Shown: in pieces, positions 1 through 12,112 of the stretch
Position numbering within the stretch: position 1 is the stretch's first letter
How the letters are laid out: every line of letters begins with the position of its first letter
NCBI GenBank assembly: GCA_009760855.2
Contig: WPIO01000001.1
Coordinates: 1,039,001-1,103,000 of the forward strand
Direction: 5' to 3'
DNA from: Cristatella mucedo
Taxonomy: Eukaryota > Bryozoa > Phylactolaemata > Cristatellidae
DNA length: 64,000 bases
The notes under the pieces: model-generated
Told to the model about the DNA's origin: nothing
Databases searched by the model: none
What the model saw: only the letters and a program-made list of their open reading frames with translations
Position numbers and translations under genes: made by a program

Positions 1-394
1 TAGCGTATTCGGTACAATCGTCCTTAAATTCGTTTCGAAAGAAATTATCTCCGGGACGAGAAATCTTAATGCAATTCAAAACTTGATTAGGGCTGATATC
101 AGTATCATGTTTTGCAGCATATATATAAATATTTGTCCGCCATCAAGTTATATGATACTTTAAGTTTTATTCCTATGCACCTTAATTAAAAATACGAGTT
201 TTTAAACATGACAGGAACGCCTACAACACAGAAACTTTAGTTTTGCTATGGAAATAATAGCTACGTATAGTGTATTGCGAAGTTCTAAACTATCCGTATC
301 ATTTAACTCCTTTGAAGAAAGCATTGAAAACATATGCAAGCAGGTTCTAACTGAATATCCACACGTCCTCAGGTTCGGTGTGAACATCAGCGGT

Positions 395-650
395 TCATAT
401 TCCTCCGCCTAAAGGCTGGTTGGTCGTAAACGCCTTGACTCGGCAAGCGCTAGACTGTGAAAATCACTTCCAAAGTTTTTAACGAAACGATAACTACTCT
501 GCTGCTGACGACTAGGGAAAACAGTTTCCAGCCGTCCTGAGCGGCTACTTATGTCGCAAGATGAATTCTGCTCGCTACCAAATGCGTACCAAAAGACGCT
601 TCGGTGGTAAGTGTGCTATCAAAGCTCTCCTGCATAATACACGTCGTCTT
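395..650 (+). mobile_element. LINE B 3'-end remnant, degraded
   Basis: The segment matches the 3' end of LINE B at 39300-39600. It has a 'cgacaactactct' segment, then a segment near 'accaaaagacgctt..ggtaagtgtgctat', then 'ctctcctgc'. It is 5'-truncated and diverged, and no coding sequence survives. Confidence 0.45.
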
Positions 651-3600
651 TGTTAATATGCAGTAAAAGATAGATTGCATACGTATCTGAAGCCTGTCAG
701 TATTCAACAATAAATGTGCGCGAGTGAGCATTGCTTGGACCTCTGCAAGAAAGACAAACTTAAGCTCTGTTAAAAAAAGACAACCAAAATAGTTAATGTG
801 ATTTTCACATCTTAAGTTCTATGAATCACATTTTCGCACATTCTTGGCTTCGTCTCTCTTAAGCAACTGCAACCGTTACGGCATTTCACTACCCATCATG
901 TATATTTTCAAATATGTAGCTAGGTTGGCGCGTCGTATCCGTCTGAACAGCACTGGCTGGTATCAACATAAAAGTTAGCTCTCTGGCTAGCATGAAGCTT
1001 CACTCACTTCCACCAGCTTGCCTATCCCGAGTCCCTCATCCTCTAGTGGGCTCCTGTACCTTTTACTCTTTTGGCTAAAGCAGCTTTAGCAGAGCACCAA
1101 TAAAACTAATTGTGTTGGTTTTGTTGCCAGTTCACATGTATTTCAAGAAAATTCCAACTGGTTTGAACTAAAGATGCAACAGCTCCATTCATCTTGGTCT
1201 CTGAGCAGGATGATTCTGAGTTTTAGCTCATGTGTTTACATTTTCTTCACACGTGTGATTTAATACACCTTATTAATCGTAGCAACTACTCACCGATGTT
1301 TGTATGAGTGTTTGCTTTGGTTTTAGGTACTGCTCCAAATATTTCCTCAGAGTTCTCGTTCGAGAATGACTGCATATTGCCATAGCAAATTCAAAATGTA
1401 TTTTCTTACTACGGTTTGAAAACCATTTGCAGGCAGATGTATTTTCTCTTAGAATTTTGTGTGAAAAAATGCTAATATTACAGTTTATTTACTCATACAC
1501 TAAGTCGGGCCCAATTTTACTGCGAATTAGTTTGTGAGCTGAAAAACAATCCAATTTTAGAATGTGGAAATATTTATCAGGATCTGAATTCGGACAAAAA
1601 TCTGCAAGAACCCTTAAAGGTCCGTTAAGTGGTTACATTGGGAAAAGCTTGTTGCAATAACCCTCGGTTCACTTCAATATGGAGTCTTCCCGCTTTGCTA
1701 CAGAATAATATCCGCTTTTTAAGCATGAATTGCAGATTTCGTCGTTTAGAAACTAATACTTCAGTAGTCATTAAACAATTAATGGTCGCACGTGGCCTGC
1801 ACAGCATTGAAATCCTACTTCACAGGTGAATTCCTAGCAGCTTTATGATGTTCTACAGCTTAAAATTATTTTTCGAGTACACTTCTGTAGCCGATAAAGA
1901 TTCAGCAATAATAAAGGGCTTTGATCTTGTACTAGATTGTCAAAAATATCTTATTTACATATAGGTGGATAATACTCTGGCAAATTCAGTGAGGAGCTTC
2001 GAGCACCCTTTAGGAACATAAGTATTGATTTAATTTTATATCATGAGTTTAAGAGAAACCTTTTTTGTAAGGTCACCGTACATTCAGTTAGCGGATGGTT
2101 TTCACCTGATCAGACTAAGCAAAGTCATTTCGTTATGCAGCAGTGATCAACGACACTAAACTTGGTCTGAACGTTGGCCAACACGAGAAGATGTAAGTAT
2201 GCTACTATAGTGCCCTGAAATCCGAGAATGTCGTAGCTAGTGTCTTAAATTGTCAGGGGCTCCGCTAACATATGAAATAAAGTTAATGTTCACAGAGAGC
2301 ATTTGACTAGAGTGCCAGAAAACACATGTTTTCTCCCACCGTGAGCTAGTCTCTAGCTCGCTGCGTTTATTGGTGCATTTACGCAAAGGACTAAACATTA
2401 GAATATAGAATTTCAAATTTCGGTGGGTGATTTCTACCAAATATGTTTAAGAGAGTGTTTTTGAATCTAAGACTTTAATTACTGTATTCAAGTTTTTTAT
2501 AGTAATGGTGGTTTTCAGAATGGCTAATGGGTCAGCAGATTATTCGCTCTTCAAGATTAAGGCTCGTGGCGGACTGACGTCTAATATTCCCCTAACATCC
2601 TTGCTAATCTGTCGTATGACTATCATTATGCTCAGTTTGCACGAGGCCCTCCGCTGCCGAGAACACTGACGCAGCTAGGCATGCACACTTCTCAGGCGGC
2701 TCGGTGGCGGCCCCACTGCTTTCTGAATGAAGAGTCTCTCTCTGTGGGCAGTGCCATGGTCGTGCCACAAGGAGGCGATAGGCGTAGTCAGTAACTTGCT
2801 TATCATACTTTAAACGAGCCTCCAGAAGCTCTACTCGCACAACATTGTCGGCAAAGAAGCGCCAGTTGAGCTTGAGCAGTTAATTTCAAGTGCCCGTGGC
2901 GCAGCACGATTTAATTGAAATAACGACCGGTTGGTTTCACCGAGCACCGCAGCCCACCTGCTAAGACGCCTATCGGGAAATTGCCTCGCATGAAATTAAA
3001 ATTCTGAGCGCCGGCTGAGAGATGGACTTTCGGTCTTGGCTATTGGTTTCGGACCTGTCAGTAAACGCAATAGAGATATTTATTCCAGTTCAGGAAACAT
3101 ATCATGCGAAGCTTTCTCTCATTAAGGCATGTCGCTGACCCAAAATTGTTAAATTTCATAAAATTAATTCAATAATGAAAATGAATTAGTAGGCGTAAGT
3201 TTTTTTGTTGTATATGGATGCCTTAACTGATCTTTTGAACCAGTGGCAAGTCCCCGGATGCTTGGCTTTCGTCTCTGGCGAGACCAGTGGTAACCAAGAA
3301 AGCAGACAAATACTACCTGAACACGTGGCATTCATTTTCGAAGAAAACCATGCCAGTTAGACCACAGAAAATTGCAATGCAAGAGTTAACGAGAACCTTC
3401 CGGTGCAGATGAGAACGGCGGTTTACCGCGCCAACATCAAATGTTCCGTTGCAATGACTTTGGCATTGCTCCTGCTTAGAGACCCGAGTCTACGAGTCCG
3501 AGGCTACGAGCAGCAGCGTTTCGTTAGCAAGTGACTCCATGTTGGAGCAAGTGCTGATTAGGGTGCATCCTTTGATCTTTTGCTAATTTCTCTCAGGAAA

Positions 3601-5700
3601 CAAATAAAAGACACTGGGAAACATGACCGCTTTTATCTGCACTCCAAAACTGAAAAGGTGACATGCGATGAACGGCAAGAGTTTGTAAGTTTAGCTTATC
3701 ATGCGCTTCCAATTTAAGTTTAGAGGACCGGGTTATGATCTTTTTAAGATTAAGGTCCAAATACACTTTAAAGTTAGCGACCATGCATGGCTAATACGAA
3801 TCGTGGATTCAACGATCTCTTTTAGAATCCACAATACCCAACACATATTTATCACTCGAGTTTGGGATACCAATATATTATTTTTCGAAGTCTCAGAACC
3901 TAGTGAGCTTATTTATGGTGACCTGAAACACCATACAGGGTGCGAAGTACCGACGATGTTTTTCAAGGTCAAGTCACTGCTTAGGAACTGCTTAGCTTAT
4001 CACGTTAACGTTTAGCAGTTGAATATACTGTTTAAATTATGAAATCAATTTACTGTTTACCTCACGAAACAATCATATTCCTCTGCTCGTTCAATCCTGA
4101 GCTAGAAGTTCCACCAACATTAATGGATAAGTTTCGGCAACCACAGAAAACGTTATTCGATAGGTTTTCGCCAAGAATTACATTGCGTATATTCTGTAAC
4201 AGGGTTGACATGTGTGAACTACACTCTTAGGGAGCCAGCGGTCAAATTTGAGCTCACTAGTAAAAAATTAGGTATTCCGTGAGACTTAGTAAATATTAAC
4301 TGGCTCCAATTAAGCATATTACATAGTCTCGAGTGACTTTTGTGACGACATAAACTTTTGATAAGCCTAATGCTTTGTAAATTTTCACAGCAAGGGTAAA
4401 CCTTTAAAAAGCAGTTCGCGATGCGATTAGGAATTATTTTTGACTCCTTTAAAGCTCCTCAGTACCATCTACCATGGCCTTTAGTCGTCTTGGCTGCCCT
4501 AATTCTGACTGGCTCCACATAAATAGCTAGATACGCAGTGAAGTATGTATTGTGATCTTTAAGAGCGGAGCTCCGGTATGATTCTAGTGAGGTACCGACC
4601 ATTTATGCGGGCATAGAAGCAATTAAATCATCCTATGCTAGGTGTAAAGTCCTCAAGGAAAAAACGCATGAACTCCTAGCTTTGATGATGGCTATAACAT
4701 GCAATGCAATAAATGTTGTTTGTTTCTGTGAAGTAAACACATCAACTGCTAACTGGCACTCTACTGGCTCAATAATACTTCGTATAAACTATGAGCATAA
4801 GGTATACCACCAGTCTTTAGAAACTTGTGGTTAATTTACAGGTATTTTGTTATCCAATAGAATTCAAAATCCATTTTTACTGATTTCAAAAAAATTAACA
4901 TGTTACTTTTTGCTTGAGCAAACTTTTGAGATTCCATAATGACATCCCAATTATCATTATTAAATATTACACTGACAAAGCCGGAGCGATTCAAGAACAG
5001 CATACGTAAGAATCTCTATGAACCACGCAAATACATGCATTTGAGCCTTTGACAAAGTCTTACAAACAAGAACTCACCAATTAGTGGCTCAAAGCACTGA
5101 CTTTGAGCCATAGCTTCACGACTTGCTATTTGGAATACAAGCATGGTCACAACAAGGCATAGAGTAGACGACAAGGAAGAGATATGCATCCTCTCAGAGA
5201 TTGTGTAGTGTCTAAAACGCCAAATAAAGAGACTCGGGATTCAGTCTGAGAAGCAATTCACCTAAGAACCATAACCACTACAGGCTTAATTGAAGAGAAA
5301 AAAAATCATCCCTAGAGAAAAACTATTTATAAAACCATAATTAGCAAGGATCTATCGTAGTCATAGCTAAATCCAAGCAATATAAAGTAGTTTGTGCTAA
5401 TTTAGTTCCACATATATCCTAATCACATATGCAGTAACTTACTTATGATTAGTTAAGTTGTATATCACAAAGATAAAAGATGCATTCGTTGGTCACCCGC
5501 TACAACAGCTGTAGTGACATAAGCTTGGCACTAATTTTTTCATGCTCACCTAGGAATGTGTATTCATGCACCACACCTTAAGTCAGTAGAGAACGTCATT
5601 TGAAACGTACAACCTAACCTTGAATACCCAGTATTGAGAATCTGAAAGCAGATTATTTGAACTGTCGAAACGGCAGAATGACCATATTCTTAAATCTATG
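651..5700. other. Stretch without recognisable genes
   Basis: This is AT-rich sequence with only short chance open frames. A GC-richer patch lies at about 2560-2860 and another at about 3360-3540. Neither matches anything else in the window that I could find. An open stretch of 104 codons at 3701-4015 (+) has no family features and no partner exons, so I do not call it a gene. Confidence 0.5.
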
Positions 5701-5739
5701 TTGAAGCGTTTGCTTTGTAGATAGTATTTAAATTAGGCA

Positions 5740-6240
5740 TCAGCACATTTTAAAATCCAAGCTGCCGTCGGTAGCATTTAATCTGCAATAAGCGTTTAAG
5801 AACTCTTGGCCTGCTAGGCTGCCGGTGCAAGTCCAAGATCATCAATACCTAAAGCAGCAATTTATTGTTGCTGTACCACAACATGCAGAGCACGTACCTG
5901 AGCAGTTGAAAGGCAGAGGGAGTAGCCCGTGGATCCTCCTGTCAAAGCACGACAGTTATAGTCGAGCAATGAAACCAATAATCATAATGCGATCAAATGA
6001 ATCAGCGTATTTCTTGTCATCCCTTAGATTTTTTCCGAAACCAGTGGCAGGATCTCTTCATCGAAGACCACAAAATGAAAAATGGCCACGTTATTTGCAC
6101 TAACCAATCCCGGGTGACCGTTTACAATGTTGAACGTATGAGTTCTGATTATTAACACAACCATCTGCTAACATCGTTTTGACCATAAAAATAATCAAGC
6201 ATATTTATTCCGGCAAGCTAGAAGCCACGTAAATCATCCG
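5740..6240 (+). repeat. Dispersed repeat R1, copy 1 (unknown class)
   Basis: This matches the reverse complement of about 55190-55700. The best block is 'gcagagcacgtacctgagcag', followed by 'gtcaaagcacga' and 'cgtatttct'. The similarity continues on both sides with gaps. An open frame of 92 codons at 5825-6103 lies inside but is not open in the second copy, so the repeat is probably non-coding. No terminal inverted repeats or tail were identified. It could be a MITE-like DNA element or part of a larger one. Confidence 0.6.
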
Positions 6241-6299
6241 ATAGTGGCTGAGACTAAATTAGCATGATGGACAGTCAGATGCATCCCAGTATTTCCAAT

Positions 6300-6540
6300 T
6301 TGCCTTCATACTCTTGCACAGCGATTCGCTGCTGCAGCTGCGCCCGCCGTTGTGCTGAAGACGGCTGCAAGCAGCAGCTCTGAGACAGCACCTCGATTAG
6401 GCGGTTGCCAAGTCAGTCGCGTTGGTTGTATCCAAAAGCAGGCTTGTGGAGGTTGGCGGCTGGCAGCGGCCGCGGCCATTTCCCTCAGATGAGAGCTGCC
6501 GGCCGTCTCCGATCCCTCTAGTCGCATTACTGCCCTAATA
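6300..6540. other. GC-rich patch of unknown origin
   Basis: About 240 bp is clearly richer in G+C and CpG than its surroundings, with GCAGC-type runs. No matching second copy was found in the window and no convincing coding frame is present. It could be a fragment of an unrecognised repeat. Confidence 0.4.
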
Positions 6541-7433
6541 TATTTTGTTTAACCAAATTTGTCTAAAATAACTATGTGAATAACATTCTTGGACATGAAA
6601 TTCCAGTCGCACTGTGCCATACGACATGGATATGCAGTTTCTTTTACCAGGCAGTCTGTGCACTTCAAGATCGTATCGCTTACTTTTAGGTCACTTTATG
6701 TAATTGCTACTGCCTTGCTATGTGGAGTCCCCTTCAAACAGGCTATTCATCGCACAATATGCATTGTTCACCCTTTCTTTTAGCTACGCCCTTAATCCAT
6801 AAATAACCCTTCGGAGCCTTAGCTGTGAGTTTCTATACTCACAAGGTTTACCAGTCCCAGCCAGCTGATGTCACAACATTCCTGACTCGATGCTCTCTAG
6901 GTATCCTGGTTGCTTTTCACGACTTCGGTCCCAACGTCATGAGTTCAAATCGTGAAGTGAGCAATCCATAAGTGCCACTCCAAGCTGTTGTGACCGCCAT
7001 TGGGCTTTATTGTCGCTATAAATAGAGGCCTCTATATAAAGTAGTAGTGAATAACAAACACGACTATAACCTTCCTATTTTCCACACCATTAGCCGAGTC
7101 AATAAATACATATGATGAGGTGCTTTTAGTTTTTGTCACAGTCAATAGCATTACTAAACTAAAATATATAAGTAAATAACAAATAAATAACAAGCAAATA
7201 ACATTATGACCACTATAATGTTACGGCATAAGTATTGAAGTGCTTAAAAATACTTAGGAATCCCTAGATTATAAAAAGAACCAATACAACCGGCCCCTGC
7301 AGGGATTCTACCTCACAAAATATTACATAAATGCTTTGATTGCTCTCATGTTCACATTGCCGTAGTTTTCGGGCTCGCTTTGTGTTTATCCAATGATCCG
7401 TTGTGTTTGCCCTTGTTTTTCTTTTGCGGGCGT

Positions 7434-7563
7434 TACCCATGCGCACGCACACGCACACGCACGCGCACACGCACACCCACACGCACACGCACACGCTCAC
7501 ATATACAAACAATCACATTAATACATATATATATATATATATGTGTGTGTATATATATATATA

Positions 7564-7636
<73 letters not shown>

Positions 7637-7647
7637 ATACACACACA
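7434..7647. repeat. Compound microsatellite (CA/CG)n-(AT)n-(GT)n
   Basis: CA/CG-rich repeat at about 7440-7500 is followed by (AT)n at 7524-7542, a short (GT)4, another AT block and (GT)n at 7565-7634, ending in a few CA units. The CA arm and GT arm are complementary, so the block can fold into a long hairpin. Open frames crossing it are artefacts of the repeat. Confidence 0.95.
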
Positions 7648-7814
7648 GGGGGAGATCTTTCATCCTGCTAAGGTTTGCTAAAGGAAAACAATATTGTTAT
7701 CGCTATCAGGCAATACTCTTAAGCTGCCGGTAGTCAGTTGGTCCCTTGTTTGTTATCATTAACAAGGTTGCTGTTACCAAGACCCGCCTGCCCAAGTGGT
7801 TCGCTAGAAAAAGG

Positions 7815-7899
7815 TGACATGAGTGGTAGACGAGTGGCTAGAGGGGCTTGCCGAGGCAGTGTGCAATTCAAGTGCTGATGATTGCCATTGGTTTGAAGG

Positions 7900-7997
<98 letters not shown>

Positions 7998-8140
7998 GCA
8001 CATACTTCACTAGCTGCCTATGGCCAATCAAGTTGCTGGATTTGGGAGTGGCAAAGCCCACTAGGGTCATGCCGGCTCTGCTCAGTCTTCCTAGAAAGTG
8101 AATCGCACAGCCCACCAAGCCACAGCTGTGCGGCACAGGC
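7815..8140 (+). repeat. Dispersed repeat R2, copy 1, containing a (CT)47 tract
   Basis: The flanks match the reverse complement of 53540-53885. Shared blocks include 'gtggctagaggggc', 'ggcagtgtg', 'ggccaatcaag/ggctaatcaag' and 'tcgcacagccca'. The microsatellite at 7903-7996 sits between blocks that are separated by ordinary sequence in the other copy. The class is unknown and no coding sequence is present. Confidence 0.6.
7903..7996. repeat. (CT)47 microsatellite, uninterrupted
   Basis: It consists of 94 bp of pure CT. All frames are open across it, which explains the Ser-Leu and Arg-Glu open frames on the two strands. It lies inside repeat R2. Confidence 0.97.
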
Positions 8141-8344
8141 TTCCACGAAACTGGCTAGTCAGACAGCTACAACCCCGCATATCGATGCAGCCGGCAGATG
8201 CTGCAAGTGTTCTGCTTCTCGGAGTTCAGGCCTGACCGCTGGCTGCTGAAGCATCAGCAGGCGCCATCCCTCGGTCGTTTCATCATCGTACACTGAAGCT
8301 TCCCATAGGCATCGCTCAGTCAGAAGCACAACACACCACATCAT

Positions 8345-10190
8345 TAGTCTCTGATTGAGCTAGGCTATTTAACCAAAAATCGTGTGATCTATTGCTAAAG
8401 CAAACCTGAAAAGATACAAAAACAAGTCAACCACAGTATACAACACTAACACAATTACCTTCTGCTGTGTGTGAAAGACGTCCCTGGGGCTTTTTGTTCG
8501 TGTTTCCAAGAGAATGTCAAACGGATAAGTTGTAATAGTCATACAAGTTATTTTTACTTTGAAAGCCACAGCCAGTAATCTTTGAAATTAGGTAAATAAA
8601 AGATACGCCGCAACATAATTCTATATTTTATCGATTTTATTCTAAGAGGTCAATACTGATACTGGTCCTAAGATTAGAAGTAAAACTCTAATCATTTTAC
8701 AAAACCTTGAAAGGAACTTTCAAAACTAAACAAGATGTCTTTCGTAAGAATTGATGAGGAGTTAGTTATTTTAAAATAGTATGTTTGTATAAAGTGATTG
8801 TAAGATTAATACTTGATTTAGAGATGCAAGCTTCAGGCATATTTTAAAGGAAACCATCATAGAAATTTGATTTCAGATCGTTCAGGAATACATCAATTAG
8901 TCTCTAGTGAGCAACAGATATTGGTAAATCGTGTACTGACCTTTCCGGTTCGTTGAGAACCATGATTGCAGCCTTACAGAAACTCGTGGCTAAATGAGAC
9001 AGTGACAACGTGCTAAATGTGATATATTGTGGTTATCTACAATGCAAATACATGAGCTTGTCACCTGTAGTACCATGAAAGTTCAAATAGTATCAAAACA
9101 TTTTTAATGATACCCGGGGGCGAGAACGTTTTGAAGAGAAATTACTCTGTTATCACTTTGAGAACTTATCAGTATAGAACTCCAAAAACCTTTCGGCAAA
9201 ACCGTATTATCTGGCGGGAAGACCTCTCCAAATCGGCATTCAAATGTTTCCCAGTTGCATTAATTCGTTTTTGGTCTGATGTATAAGGATCCAGTTTTTG
9301 TGTAAACGAAGAAGCCATGGCTGTTCTAAGCTTCCGGATGTAAGCTCGGAGGAAGCCTTTGCAATTAGCTAGATCTTTATCGGACACAGACTTCTTAAAA
9401 CCGGATCAAGCCTCGTACTAAGGCAGCAAATCTCTTTAATCTTTTTCATGAATTGATTTTAATCTCCATACCTGGACATATTGTATCGTAGCATGATCCT
9501 CAACAGACTTTTAAAGTTCATGTTAACTGCGTCTGTGAGGGTATCGAGACTGTCGTTCGAGTCTGGGTGCAAGTCAAGAAGACCTTCTTTACATACGGAT
9601 TTCAAAAAATTCTCTCGGTAAATGCTTTCTAAGTTGTTTTGTGGAGAAAACAGATGTTTCCCTGATCCTATATAGGAGCAGAAACAGTCAACTAGACTCA
9701 CCAATATTGTAAGATTATCAGCAGGCGAACATAAGTTTTAGTTAGGTGGACATGCCTAATGGTAACCTGATTACCTTTTTAATGATACCGGTAGTATCGT
9801 TAAAATGCTAGATAAAAACAGCGTTCCATAGAGAGTCAAGACATAAGCAGGCTTTGGTGTTGGTACTGCTGCTAGCTTTAACGTTGGAGTCTGATACAAT
9901 ACATAATTGACTGTCTCAGCCAAATAATTTAGCGAGGAACTTACACAATCCTCCATACGCCTGGTTAGATGGCCAGGACGAGGTCTTTAGACCTCAAAAA
10001 TTCAAGGAATGCACTTTGCCTGGCACACGATAGTAACTTATCCAAACGATGGCCCACTCAAAAACCTCAGGAGGTATAGCCAAATGGCCTAGTTTGATTC
10101 TATTTGGACCAGGGAATGGCTGAATCCATAAGATACCTTCATCAAAATCTCTACCATCAGGTATGCATAGACCTTCTCTTGGTAAACCTG
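8345..10190. other. Stretch without a supported gene; three adjacent minus-strand open frames
   Basis: Open stretches on the minus strand at 9771-9956, 9459-9704 and 9169-9387 have natural-looking composition. The middle one has a possible acceptor at 9667 and donor at 9472. The joins I tried do not keep one frame, and no protein family is recognisable. Nothing else is visible. Confidence 0.3.
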
Positions 10191-10195
10191 ATCGC

Positions 10196-10846
10196 TGATA
10201 ATAATAATAATAATAATAATATCAATAATACACTTGATCAAGCACCCTCCGATAACGTAATCTCTTTCTAGGCCCTTTACATTTGCTGCAAAGGGAAACG
10301 CGACTGAATGGTGAGTAAAATCATGCTTGATAAAAAACATGAATAAAGTTTTTGTGGGTGGCATGCACAGGATTAGCATGCACATGTCGTTATTGGCAGC
10401 ATTCACCGTGTCAGCACTCGTAAGCACATTAGGATGAATCAAAGGGACCTACTAAATGCGGTCCTAAATAGGTGCGTTTTGTAGTTCTTTTTGATGCTGT
10501 CAAGTCAGGGGATGTTTTGACCCAAGTCGGGAGTGAGCTCCAGGCTTTGGAAGCATACAAACTAATTGCACGATTTCCAAAGAATTTGAGGTTTTTGCAA
10601 GGTCTTGGTAAACTGTTGGTTTCCGAAATGAGGGTGGTACGCTGCTTTGACTGATGGGGGAGTAGATCTGTGAGATAGGCTAGAGCAAAAGAATGAGGAT
10701 ACCTAAAAGTGAGCGACAAAACCTTAAAGTCGATCAGTTGCTTGACTAAGAGCCAGTGTAGGTCGGCGAGAAGTGGATTGATGTGGCAACGATGATGCTC
10801 ACGTCGGACACGCTCAGTTGTGGTGTTTGCACCAGCTGTAGATCAT
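10196..10846 (-). mobile_element. LINE A 3' end, 5'-truncated
   Basis: From its 3' end the copy has an (AAT)n tail at 10196-10220 and the family stem-loop, followed by the 3'UTR with 'gcatgcacag' and 'gtcagcac' blocks. The C-terminal part of the reverse-transcriptase ORF lies at about 10470-10846. The frame 10719-10429 carries the family strings FALAYLTDLLPHQ and NLKFFGNRA. It is moderately diverged from the copies at 37.4 and 42.8 kb. Confidence 0.8.
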
Positions 10847-10849
10847 TAG

Positions 10850-11540
10850 TAACTTGTTATCCCCTTATAATGACCATCTAACAAATACAGACTTAGATAA
10901 AGCTGCTCAGCCTATTTCCATATCCTATTGCAGCAATTAAAACTGTAGACCACTTAGTCCTTAGTTAGCCAATCCCATAAACATGACTGAATCATGACCA
11001 GCAATATACTGCAAAAGCATAGGACGTAAAGTATTGGACACTCAGAGTTGTGATGTCTACTGGTTACAATTTTCCCAGGATTTTTGAAGTATGTTTAGCC
11101 ATAAGCTTTGTGCTCGGTTGGCTTTTTTTAAATTTAAACTCCCTTTATTACCAATTTAATCGCGAAGTACAAAAAAGTGTATCTTGTTTGCCGACTATAC
11201 TGAGGTGAACATATGCAGCCTTAGTTACTACGTGTCTACCTTTTCATACAAACTCATCTCCTTGCTGAGCGATTTTCTTACAGCCACACTGGAATGACGT
11301 GAAATTTTATAACAATTTAATAGTGATCAAACTGATTAACTTATTATGCATACACTTAGTACCACATAAGAATCGTGAGATCTGCCGTTGCTAATTTACA
11401 CTCCTTTCATATCACTTAGCATCATGACAAAATTTCGGTTTCTTACCGTTAGATCTTTTATTAAGTGACCACATCAGTTCCAAAGTCAATTATGCATTCA
11501 CGTTTTAGCATACCGATTAAAAGCTTACAGTTTATTGATA
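10850..11540. other. Stretch with no recognisable feature
   Basis: The stretch is AT-rich with no open frame worth naming and no match to the repeat families described here. Confidence 0.5.
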
Positions 11541-11544
11541 CCTC

Positions 11545-12112
11545 ATTCCCAGAAAGTTAGTTCCAGTCTGGGTTTAATGCTAATAATCACACAGAGTCAG
11601 TATTGTTTTTAGTGTACAACCTCCTCATCAGGGATACAGATTTCGGTAAAGTCCTTCTGCCTGTTCTGCAAGATCGTTCGGCAGCATTCAATAGTATGGA
11701 TCATAAAGTTCTTCTTAAGTGTGTTGTACCTCCTTTGGGCTTCACTGGCACTGCAGTGCAACGGTTCAGGTCCTATCTCAGTGGGAACTTCAGAGTTATG
11801 ATGTGAAGAGACAAAGATCATCCGATGAACCACTTGAGTACGGAGTACCTCAGGTTTGTGTACTCGGTCCGCTTCGTTCTCAGTTTATACTCTCCATCTA
11901 TTCAATTGGATTGCCAAGCACGGTCTAACCTTTTAATTGTATGCAGATGATCCTGAGTTTTACGTCTTCTTTGATCCCTCCCAGTCCTTGAGCAGGTCAA
12001 ATTCTCTACACACCCTGGCAGTGTGTATTGATGACATTGAAAAATGAGTGGCAGCAAACTTTCTAAAATTAAAGGATGGTAAATCCACCTTGCTAGTTAT
12101 GGTCAAACATTA
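11545..12112 (+). mobile_element. LINE A, left part of an interrupted copy (reverse transcriptase)
   Basis: Translations show degraded RT blocks: LLIRDTDFGKVLLPVL then RSAAFNSMDHKVLL (for AAFDTIDH), FRSYLSGN and YGVPQVCVLGP, ending near the NFLKLKD..LLVM block. Several stops and frame changes are present. The next RT blocks belong to a second element inserted here, and the protein order resumes at 13630. Confidence 0.75.

Noticed and set aside
3701-4230. Two consecutive plus-strand open frames (104 and 63 codons) as a possible gene
   Set aside because: They are separated by a stop, show no recognisable domain and have no convincing splice sites linking them.
6890-6975. tRNA-like head with 'gagttcaaatcg' as B box
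   Set aside because: A further SINE is possible, but I found no second copy and no convincing A box or tail, so it is not listed as a feature.
7264-8249. Open frames rich in Val-Cys, Thr-His, Ser-Leu and Arg-Glu
   Set aside because: They are translations of CA/GT and CT microsatellites.
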